64,000 nucleotides of DNA from Hydractinia symbiolongicarpus. Its lineage: Eukaryota; Cnidaria; Hydrozoa; Anthoathecata; Hydractiniidae. A program made the translations under genes and the position numbers. Below are positions 41,341 to 48,419 of the stretch, in pieces. Positions within the stretch are counted from its first letter, which is position 1. The number at the start of each line of letters is the position of its first letter. Location: the NCBI RefSeq assembly GCF_029227915.1, contig NC_079881.1, forward strand, positions 28,683,501 to 28,747,500, given 5' to 3'. Under the pieces are notes generated by a model that saw only the letters and a list, made by a program, of their open reading frames with translations, was not told where the DNA came from and did no database searches.

Positions 41341-42964
41341 CTGAATAAAAGAAGTTTAATCGCCAGCAAACGAAAACCCGCGATTTCCCGTAAATCCCGG
41401 GCTTGGCCCGTATAGTCAAAAGTATACAAAGAAAGTACACAGGGAGTAAACTCATTTCCCGAACGATTTTTTAAATTATTTTTTCACCACTAAAACGCAT
41501 GAGACTTGAAGTCTTCAAACTTGTTTTCATTTTTGATGAGACGCTGAATAAAAGAAGTTTAAACGCCGGCAAACGAAAACCTGCGATTTCCCGTAAATCC
41601 CGGACTCGGCCCGTATAGTCAAAAGTATACAAAGAAAGTACCCAGGGAGAAAACTCATTTCCCGAACGATTTTTTATATTATTTTTTCACCACTAAATCG
41701 CATGAGACTTGTAGTTTTCAAAAATGTTTTCATTTTTGATGGGACGCTGAATAAAAGAAGTTTAATCGCCGTCAAACGAAAACCCGCGATTTCCCGTAAA
41801 TCCCGGACTCGGCCCGTATAGTCAAAAGTATACAAAGAAAGTACCCAGGGAGTAAACTCATTTTCCGAAGAATTTTTTAAATTATTTTTTCGCCACTAAA
41901 ACGCATGAGACTTGTAGTTTTTAAAAATGTTTTCATTTTTGATAAGACGCTGAATAAAAGAGGTTTAATTGCCGGCAAACGAAAACCCGCCATTTCCCGT
42001 AAATCCCGGACTCGGCCCGTATAGTCAAAAGTATACAAAGAAAGTACCCAGGGAGTAAACTCATTTTCCGAAGAATTTTTTAAATTATTTTTTCGCCACT
42101 AAAACGCATGAGACTTGTAGTTTTCAAAAATGTTTTCATTTTTGATAAGACGTTGAATAAAAGAAGTTTAATTGCCGGCAAACGAAAACCCGCCATTTCC
42201 TGTAAACCCCGGACTCGGCCCGTATAATCAAAAGTATACAAAGAAAGTACCCATGGAGTAAACTCATTTCCCGAACGATTTTTTAAATTATTTTTTCACC
42301 ACTAAAACGCATGAGACTTGTAGTTTTCAAAAATGTTTTCATTTTTGATAAGATGCTGAATAAAAGAAGTTTAATCGCCGGCAAACGAAAACCCGCCATT
42401 TCCTGTAAACCCCGGACCCGGCCCGTATAATCAAAAGTATACAAAGAAAGTACCCATGGAGTAAACTCATTTCCCGAACGATTTTTTAAATTGTTATTTC
42501 ACCACTTTTTCATTTTTGATGAGACGTTTAATAAAAGTGGTTTAATCGCCGGCAAACGAAAACCCGTGATTTCCCGTAAATCCCGGGCTTGGCCCGTATA
42601 GTCGAATGTATACAAAGAAAGTACCCTGTGAGTAAACTCATTTCCAAAACGATTTTTTAAATTATCTTTTCACCACTAAAACGCATGAGACTTGTAGTTT
42701 TTAAAAATGTTTTCATTTTTGATGAGACACTGAATAAAAGAAGTTTAATCGCCGGCAAACAAAAACCCGCCATATCCCGTAAATCCCGGACTCAGCCCGT
42801 ATAGTCAAAAGTATACAAAGAAAGTACCCCGGGAGTAAACTCATTTCCCGAACGATTTTTTAAATTATCTTTTCACCACTAAAACGCATGAGACTTGTAG
42901 TTTTCAAAAATGTTTTCATTTTTGATAAGAGGCTGAATAAAAGAAGTTTAATCGCCGGCAAACG

Positions 42965-42970
42965 ACCGCC
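42965..42970. repeat. target-site duplication, left copy
   Basis: ACCGCC immediately left of the A-rich tail is repeated at 47709-47714, immediately right of the element. It is short, but it occurs at the expected place and phase of the monomer. Part of it could be chance microhomology. Confidence 0.55.
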
Positions 42971-42989
42971 TTTTTTTTTCTTTCTTTTC
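42971..42989 (-). other. A-rich 3' tail of the LINE
   Basis: The minus strand ends in AAAAGAAAGAAAAAAAAA-type sequence (T/C-rich on the plus strand) directly abutting satellite sequence. It marks the 3' end of the insertion and the site where target-primed reverse transcription began. It is interrupted by G residues rather than being a pure poly(A). Confidence 0.8.
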
Positions 42990-42991
42990 AA

Positions 42992-42997
42992 TTTATT
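42992..42997 (-). promoter_or_regulatory. polyadenylation signal AATAAA
   Basis: AATAAA on the minus strand, at the end of the 3' UTR, three bases before the A-rich tail starts. Its position fits 3'-end formation of the LINE transcript, although an AT-rich region can contain this hexamer by chance. Confidence 0.5.
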
Positions 42998-43000
42998 TAA

Positions 43001-43070
43001 AGTCGATTATTCACATATTTACAATAGTTTCCAAAAAAAAAGTAATTAAGAAAACTAATCTAAATCGACT
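43001..43070 (-). other. nested inverted repeat in the LINE 3' UTR
   Basis: AGTCGATT at 43001-43008 pairs perfectly with AATCGACT at 43063-43070. Inside it TAGTTT at 43025-43030 pairs with AAACTA at 43052-43057. In the transcript this could form an 8-bp outer stem and a 6-bp inner stem with an asymmetric internal loop, close to the 3' end. Stem-loops near the 3' end are used by several LINE reverse transcriptases to recognise their own RNA; applying that here is an inference. Confidence 0.5.
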
Positions 43071-43141
43071 AAATTTTTTTATGTTTACAATTAAATAAAA
43101 TCATTTTTTATATATATATAAACAATAATAACAACAAAGTT
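43071..43141 (-). other. LINE 3' UTR, proximal part
   Basis: AT-rich stretch following the ORF2 TAG, with a TATATATATA tract at 43111-43120. No other motif is recognised. The 3' UTR totals about 170 nt including the tail. Confidence 0.7.
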
Positions 43142-46100
43142 CTATAAAGGGACCTTACATTCATCACAGTTACATTTAGATCCGTCCCACATTTTAATCA
43201 TGCTTTTAAAAACTTTAAGGTTGTCACATCGTTTCAAATGTGATGGTAGGTTATTCCAAATCTTTGGTCCCAGGGCTGATAAGCTATTAGTTCCAAAAGT
43301 CGCGGTCCTTTTCCTTGAGACTACCAAATTATTTGTATTTTGTTCTCTGACTGTCCTACCGTTATCATTTAAACAAAATATATCTTTCATAAAAAGAGGG
43401 CTGCTGTTATTTATAGTTTTAGAGATTTCTATACACAATGACCGTAAGCGATTTACATTCATGTGACTCTTGCTGGAATTTTTAAGTAAATTTTCGTATG
43501 TACTTACCGTATCATTATACAGAAATCTTAATGCTCGTTTTTGTATCATTTCGACTTTAGATAAAGATTTAGAAGAAGAAAAATGCCATATAAGGGAACA
43601 ATAATTGAAATTTGCGTAGATAAAACTTTGAACTAAAATATATTTTGCTTGAAAGGATAAGAAACTTCTAAATCGAAATAAGGCATTTAGTTGGGCTGAT
43701 GCTTTGCGACACAAATCACTAACGTGTCCGTCAAAATTTAATTTATTGTCTATAGTCACACCTAGTAATTTCACGTTATTTTCACTTTCAATAGTTTTAT
43801 TTCCTATATTAAATTTTAGACCTAAATTATCTGCTTTATTCTTTGTCAGAATTATCGAGTGAAACTTTTCAGGGTTTGCAATCATTTTATTCTCTTTTAA
43901 CCAGGAGAGGGCAGTTTTAGCTTCGTTTTCTAAAGTATTTATCAAATTAGGAATAGAATTTGAGAAGTTGGATATTGTGTTATCATCAGCGTAATTATGT
44001 AGCTTATATTTTTCTATAAAAAGAAACAAATCATTTATAAATATATTGAATATGATAGGTCCCAAAATAGAACCTTGTGGTACACCAGATAAGATAATTT
44101 GAAATAGACTATAGATCCCATTTATTCGAGTGGCTTGCTCTCTATCAGTAAGATAAGATAGAATGAATTGAAGAGACTTATTGTCAAATCCATAAGCAGC
44201 TAGTTTCGCAATTAGTAAGTCATGTGGTACACAGTCAAAAGCTTTTGAAAGATCCATCAAGATCGCACCCACCACATAATTCTTATCAAGTTTACTCTTC
44301 CATTCCTCTATTAAGCGAATTAGTACTTGTTGGGTACTATAGCATTTCCTATAGGCGGAGAGAAAGGACGACAATTTTGATTCCATATAAGCGGTTATTT
44401 GTTCTTTCATAACCCTTTCGTAAAATTTAGAAAAAACATTTAAAACACTGACAGGCCTGTAGTTTGATATTTTAGTTTTATCTTTTCCTCCCTTATCCAA
44501 TGGCGTTACAGCAGCTCGCTTAGCTTTGCTTGGAAATTTGTTTGAAACTATGCTACTATTTATAGCATCTGTTAGTGGCGTTACTAGGTGCCTTTTTGCT
44601 AATTTTGTCAGCTTTGATGGTATTGTATCTTCACCTGTTGATACTTTGGTGTTTAAATCATTAAACAGTTTAGAAATTGTATTTTCATCAACTTCTTGGA
44701 ATGTGAAGTTCTCATTGTTGTTAGAATCATTGATTTCCTTTATTTTAATGATACTTGGATGATTTTCAAAACTATCAACAATTTCTTCAATCATTTTTGA
44801 CTTATCATTTACATTCTTATATTTTATAGGATTTGGTTTCATGCCACAAGAATTTTCTAAAATATTGATGTAGTATTCGTTGAAAAGTTCGGTTAGCTGT
44901 TTTTTATCAGTAACTAAACTTTCATTTTGAACGATCGCTATATCTCCTTTGCTTATTCCACTTTTATTTGATATCAAGGGTTTAACAGTTTCCCAAAACG
45001 TTTTTTTGGAAATAAAACCTGATTCTGTTACCCTTTTGAAATGGTTTTTGATAGCCTTTTTGCGTAAATTTACACACTTGTTTCTCTGTTTCTTGTACGT
45101 GATTTTGTTTTCAGAAGTAGGATTTTTATTGTATTTATTTTTGAACCTAGACCTTGTATATATTGCCTTTTTTAACTCTTTTGTCATAAATGGTGCCTCG
45201 TTTCCACGCAGAGTTTTTTGCTTCTGTGGGGCATGCTTTTCTATGATAGATGTGAAAACATTGATGAGGTTTTCATAATTCAGTTCAGGATCTTTACTAT
45301 TACAAATAAAATTTGCGTTCTCAACATCACGTAAAAAGTTGGCTTCATTAAAATTTTTGTAACTTCTGTAAATAATTTTCTTGGATGCTAAGCGTGCTAA
45401 ATGAGATTTTAAAAATGTTGTTACCATTTGATGATGATCACTTAATCCTGTTTCACATGTTAGTGTGTGTTGAAAACATCTGGGTCTATTTGTAAGAATG
45501 ACATCTATAGCTGTTCCGTTATGACTAGCAAAACAGGTTTTGTTTTTGACAAGATTTTCAAGACTAAAAATATCACAGAAATTATTTAAGGTTTCGAAAC
45601 CAGAATCGTTCGAGTTATGGCAATCGATATTTATATCACCCATAATTATTATGTTTTCGACTTTAGATAGAGCTTTATTTAAAGCTATCTCTAATTCCTC
45701 AAAAAAGTTGTTTAAGTTTGAATAATGAGGTGGTCTATAAATACTGATAACTGCCCATTTTTTATTTCTTATCGTTAATTCTGAGCAAATGATTTCATTA
45801 TTTGTTATACCCAAATCATTAACTTGTCTACAGGCTATTCCCTTCTTAACATATTCAATTAACCCTCCTCCATTTTTGTTCCTATCTTTTCTAGTTCTAA
45901 TTTCATAGTTATCAATATAGAATTGTTCGTTTGGAAAACTCTCATCTAGTTTCGTTTCAGCAAATACAAAATAATCAGGTGAAAATTTTGTCAGAATTTC
46001 TCTTGCATCAATTATTTTGTTTCTGAGACTATTAATGTTTAAATAGCCTAAAAGAGGATTGGAAGGGTACTTAATTCGTAATTTATGTATTTCATCTAAA

Positions 46101-46234
46101 GAACTTTGGTGAGAATTATGTGTCGGATTTTGATCATTTCTATATTGACTCCCAACACATTCATCAGGAATATTAGATTTATTATCATCGCAAACTAGTC
46201 CAAGCCTATTGAATACCCCTGCTGATCTAAAAAA
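43142..46234 (-). CDS. LINE ORF2: APE endonuclease and reverse transcriptase, -1 frame, no ATG start
   Basis: The open frame runs from just after an in-frame TAA (46235-46237) to the TAG at 43142: 1030 codons, no internal stop. Numbering from its first codon, residues 61-268 are the apurinic-type endonuclease that nicks the target: LNINSLRNK at 65-73, Glu93 in AETKLD, YRPP at 166-169, GDINID at 199-204 and SDHH at 265-268. The reverse transcriptase follows: NYRPVS at 591-596, MDLSKAFD at 660-667, GVPQGSILGP at 717-726, YADD at 748-751 and LGVTID at 824-829. The end has CNCDEC at 1021-1026, a possible small metal-binding motif. The catalytic residues I can recognise are present. The first ATG codon falls at residue 198, inside the endonuclease core, so an AUG start would remove the enzyme's N-terminal half. 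Expression as a -1 frameshift fusion with ORF1 (about 1496 aa in total) is inferred; non-AUG initiation or reinitiation is the alternative. Confidence 0.93.
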   Translation of the reverse strand, partial: FFRSAGVFNRLGLVCDDNKSNIPDECVGSQYRNDQNPTHNSHQSSLDEIHKLRIKYPSNPLLGYLNINSLRNKIIDAREILTKFSPDYFVFAETKLDESFPNEQFYIDNYEIRTRKDRNKNGGGLIEYVKKGIACRQVNDLGITNNEIICSELTIRNKKWAVISIYRPPHYSNLNNFFEELEIALNKALSKVENIIIMGDINIDCHNSNDSGFETLNNFCDIFSLENLVKNKTCFASHNGTAIDVILTNRPRCFQHTLTCETGLSDHHQMVTTFLKSHLARLASKKIIYRSYKNFNEANFLRDVENANFICNSKDPELNYENLINVFTSIIEKHAPQKQKTLRGNEAPFMTKELKKAIYTRSRFKNKYNKNPTSENKITYKKQRNKCVNLRKKAIKNHFKRVTESGFISKKTFWETVKPLISNKSGISKGDIAIVQNESLVTDKKQLTELFNEYYINILENSCGMKPNPIKYKNVNDKSKMIEEIVDSFENHPSIIKIKEINDSNNNENFTFQEVDENTISKLFNDLNTKVSTGEDTIPSKLTKLAKRHLVTPLTDAINSSIVSNKFPSKAKRAAVTPLDKGGKDKTKISNYRPVSVLNVFSKFYERVMKEQITAYMESKLSSFLSAYRKCYSTQQVLIRLIEEWKSKLDKNYVVGAILMDLSKAFDCVPHDLLIAKLAAYGFDNKSLQFILSYLTDREQATRINGIYSLFQIILSGVPQGSILGPIIFNIFINDLFLFIEKYKLHNYADDNTISNFSNSIPNLINTLENEAKTALSWLKENKMIANPEKFHSIILTKNKADNLGLKFNIGNKTIESENNVKLLGVTIDNKLNFDGHVSDLCRKASAQLNALFRFRSFLSFQAKYILVQSFIYANFNYCSLIWHFSSSKSLSKVEMIQKRALRFLYNDTVSTYENLLKNSSKSHMNVNRLRSLCIEISKTINNSSPLFMKDIFCLNDNGRTVREQNTNNLVVSRKRTATFGTNSLSALGPKIWNNLPSHLKRCDNLKVFKSMIKMWDGSKCNCDECKVPL

Positions 46235-47631
46235 TTATTTATAAAAGCTATAAAATTTCGTGCTAACATTATCTTACCATTCTCTCGTAAATGTATGCCA
46301 TCTTTCCATAGGTGTTCTTCTCTGATATTGTTGTGTCTGATGTAGCCATAACCGTGTAGATCGGATCCTTCTCTTAATAGTTTGTTAATACTGTTTATTC
46401 TATCAGAGTCGACACGTCTGCTCGTAACCAAGGCAGAGATAAAAACTTTTTCTACTCCGTTACGCACACATTTTTTTCCGATGTCCAGGATTTGTTCGGC
46501 AATTTTGTTATCTGACGCTGCATTTAGATGACTTGATAAAAGATTGTTGATTCCTACATGGATAACGACAATATCAGGTTTTTCTTGTTCCAGTGTTGGT
46601 TGTACGTAATAATTTAAGTTTTCGACACTTGCTCCTGGGAATATCTTAAATCTCACATTTCCATTTTTTATTTGCTCATTAAATTCTTTCACTCGAATAC
46701 CTTTTGGTATACTATCGGTCATTATCCGTATCTTCTTAGAATGGTGTACATTTTGATGCTCAAGATTCGTAGCTAATTGATCTCTTTCGGGAAACGGATT
46801 GATAACAGGGTTGGGTCTTCGTCTGTGTGTTACATTATTTTTAAAGATATTTGACGAACGAATATGGTTGTTAACATCTACGTGGTGCGTATTTTGACTC
46901 TCCTTCGTAAAATTACAATCTTGATCACCCCAACTTTGTTGATTAGAATCGTCATTAACTTCAACTCTTAGGTCGTTAAATCTGTTATGATGTAATTCTT
47001 CATTTCTATTAACTTTATTTGTAGAAAACCTTGAGGGACCTTTGATTACGTTGTTCCATTGATTATGCTGTTTAATCGGTTCCACATGTTTACACGTTTC
47101 AACTGAATGATCACGTTGATTACTGTTTAAAATTTCGCTAACCAATTTTTTGTAATCCTTTATTTCTTCTTTAAGGAAATCTATTTCACTCCTCAGTTGT
47201 TTAATTAATATATTTGACGAGTTGTCCCCGATCTTGCTCAGTTTATACGAAATAAATTCTTTTAAATCGCAAACCTGTGTTGTCAAACTTTTAAATTTAA
47301 TAAACTGGCCAAAATTTTTAACTTCTTCCTCGTACAGATATCCACTTTTATCTTCGATTAAATCGTCAACAACATCTTTCTTTTCCTCTGAAAAAGATTC
47401 GTCTGTGCTATTTTCTTTCTCCTCTTCTACTTGTTTCACAAATAAATAACTTTCTGTACCATTTCTCTCCGTTTTGTTTAATATATTCTGTTGACATAAA
47501 TCTTTTAGCGTTTGCTCAATAATTTCAGGATGCAAGTCTTTTGTGTTAGTTACTATGCTGTCATAGTCAGCTTTCTTTTTCCTTCTATGTATTTCTTTAA
47601 CAGAATTTAAAACAATATTTTCAACCTCCAT
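46195..47631 (-). CDS. LINE ORF1 protein: winged-helix-like, coiled coil and SGNH esterase
   Basis: This 478-residue ORF1 protein is expected to bind the LINE RNA and assemble the retrotransposition particle. Residues 1-65 form a basic, helical region with a final strand-like segment (SYLFV) that looks like a small winged helix; this is my reading and was not tested. Residues 65-95 are acidic, about 120-170 have heptad-spaced Leu/Ile suggesting a coiled coil, and 170-298 are Asn/His-rich and probably disordered. Residues 300-470 are an SGNH/GDSL-type esterase. Ser307 lies in TDS, where the family usually has GDS; G-I-N-N is at 360-363, and Asp444 and His447 in DGIH complete the triad. The ATG at 47631 is the first in frame after the 5' UTR. 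The TAG at 46195-46197 lies inside the ORF2 open frame. CR1/L2 ORF1 esterases are known, but their substrate is not settled. Confidence 0.9.
   Translation of the reverse strand: MEVENIVLNSVKEIHRRKKKADYDSIVTNTKDLHPEIIEQTLKDLCQQNILNKTERNGTESYLFVKQVEEEKENSTDESFSEEKKDVVDDLIEDKSGYLYEEEVKNFGQFIKFKSLTTQVCDLKEFISYKLSKIGDNSSNILIKQLRSEIDFLKEEIKDYKKLVSEILNSNQRDHSVETCKHVEPIKQHNQWNNVIKGPSRFSTNKVNRNEELHHNRFNDLRVEVNDDSNQQSWGDQDCNFTKESQNTHHVDVNNHIRSSNIFKNNVTHRRRPNPVINPFPERDQLATNLEHQNVHHSKKIRIMTDSIPKGIRVKEFNEQIKNGNVRFKIFPGASVENLNYYVQPTLEQEKPDIVVIHVGINNLLSSHLNAASDNKIAEQILDIGKKCVRNGVEKVFISALVTSRRVDSDRINSINKLLREGSDLHGYGYIRHNNIREEHLWKDGIHLRENGKIMLARNFIAFINNFLDQQGYSIGLD
46228..46234 (-). promoter_or_regulatory. 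putative -1 ribosomal frameshift heptamer T TTT TTA
   Basis: In the ORF1 frame the codons are AAT TTT TTA GAT, giving the heptamer T TTT TTA across Asn466, Phe467 and Leu468. It has the X XXY YYZ form, the same heptamer known from retroviral gag-pol frameshifting. Slipping back one base reads TTT TTT AGA, the ORF2 frame, whose upstream stop TAA ends at the base just before the heptamer. The ORF1 stop is 10 codons downstream. I found no strong stem just 3' of it by eye. A weak pseudoknot-like pairing (46222-46226 with 46163-46167, and 46211-46216 with 46157-46162) starts too close to the heptamer to be convincing. Confidence 0.7.
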
Positions 47632-47708
47632 TTGTCAACAGTTAAACAACAAGTTTTACTAAGTTTTAAAAACACGTCCGCTCCGTCACGTTGCCCGTGG
47701 AAATGAGA
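47632..47708 (-). other. LINE 5' UTR (short)
   Basis: About 77 nt separate the ORF1 ATG from the satellite junction. The outer part (about 47672-47700) is GC-rich with several CpGs, unlike the AT-rich rest of the element. The part next to the ATG is AT-rich. CR1-like elements are often 5'-truncated; here ORF1 is complete, so any truncation affects only the UTR. Whether a promoter is present cannot be judged. The exact 5' end is uncertain by a few bases because of the junction duplication. Confidence 0.6.
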
Positions 47709-47714
47709 ACCGCC
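47709..47714. repeat. target-site duplication, right copy
   Basis: ACCGCC matching 42965-42970. From here the satellite continues in phase (ATTTCCCGTAAACC), so no target sequence was lost at the insertion. A third ACCGCC lies at 47763-47768 because of the local duplication. Confidence 0.55.
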
Positions 47715-47804
47715 ATTTCCCGTAAACCCCGGACTCGGCCCGTATAATCAACAACAATGAACACCGCCATTTCCCGTAAACCCCGGACTCGGCCCGTATA
47801 ATCA
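47709..47804. repeat. 42-bp target satellite segment duplicated at the LINE 5' junction
   Basis: The 42-bp segment 47709-47750 (ACCGCC through TATAATCA) is repeated exactly at 47763-47804, separated by the 12-bp filler ACAACAATGAAC. The second copy then continues as normal array. The left flank stops at ACCGCC, so this is not an ordinary target-site duplication. It looks like a repair or template-switch product made during or after insertion. Confidence 0.8.
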
Positions 47805-48419
47805 AAAGTATACAGAGAAATTACCCAGGGAGTAAACTCATTTCCCTAACGATTTTTGAAATTTTTTTTTCACCACTAAAACGCATGAGACTTGTAGTTT
47901 TCAGAAATGTTTTCATTTTTGATGAGACACTGAAAAAAAGAAGTTTAATCGCCGGCAAACGAAAACCCGCCACTTCCCGTAAATCCCGGTCTTGGCCCGT
48001 GTAGTCGAATGTATACAAAGAAAGTATCCAGGGAGTAAACTCATTTCCCGAGCGATTTTTTAAATTTTTTTACACCACTAAAACGCATAAAACTTGTAGT
48101 TTTCAGAAATGTTTTCATTTTTGATGAGACGCCTAATAAAAGTTGTTTAATCGCCGGCAAACAAAAACCCGTGATTTCCCGTAAATCCCGGGCTTGGCCC
48201 GTATAGTCGAATGTATACAAAGAAAGTACCCTGTGAGTAAACTCATTTCCAAAACGATTTTTTAAATTATCTTTTCACCACTAAAACGCATGAGACTTGT
48301 AGTTTTTAAAAATGTTTTCATTTTTGATGAGACACTTAATAAAAGAAGTTTAATCGCTGGCAAACGAAAACCCGCCATTTCCCGTAAATCCCGGGCTTGG
48401 CCCGTATAGTCGAATGTAT

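Larger units (their letters stand above)
1..42970. repeat. 203-bp satellite array, left part
   Basis: This is an uninterrupted head-to-tail array of a 203-bp monomer, about 212 copies, with no gene or other insertion visible. Taking CACCACTAAA as the start, each monomer runs through a T/A-tract region, a GCCGGC palindrome, a GC-rich CCCG-containing stretch, GTATAC, a GTACCC element and a terminal pair of T6 tracts. A hand-built consensus is about 38% G+C. Most copies are exactly 203 bp, with 1- to 6-bp indels. At least three monomer types are mixed in higher-order repeats. The left ~22 kb is dominated by types X and Y, 22-24.4 kb is transitional (CTAAATCGCAT variants), and the rest carries type Z. 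A tandem array of this size and monomer length is typical of pericentromeric or other heterochromatin. The function is unknown, and which chromosome region it comes from cannot be told from the window. Confidence 0.97.
42971..47708 (-). mobile_element. near-full-length CR1/L2-like non-LTR retrotransposon
   Basis: The element is about 4.7 kb, is inserted in the satellite and reads right to left: short 5' UTR, ORF1, overlapping ORF2, 3' UTR, AATAAA and an A-rich tail. ORF1 has an SGNH esterase domain. ORF2 has an APE endonuclease and a reverse transcriptase with no RNase H, integrase or long terminal repeats. An esterase in ORF1 with APE+RT in ORF2 is the known CR1/L2 arrangement; the exact clade needs a tree. 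Both frames are intact, so the insertion is young and possibly active. The flanking satellite is continuous across it, with a 6-bp target duplication (ACCGCC on the plus strand). It is AT-rich relative to the satellite. No second copy lies in the window. Confidence 0.93.

Noticed and set aside
1-42970. CRISPR array or bacterial repeat cluster
   Set aside because: Repeats are 203 bp and contiguous with no unique spacers. The embedded element is a eukaryotic LINE.
43200-45725. Plus-strand frames of 61-109 codons inside the LINE, and one at 47222-47449
   Set aside because: They are antisense shadows of ORF2 and ORF1 and have no recognisable domain.
43142-45814. ORF2 as an 890-residue protein with a truncated endonuclease
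   Set aside because: The residue at 45814 is a TTG leucine codon. The frame is open for 140 more codons upstream and contains the missing endonuclease motifs, so the domain is complete.
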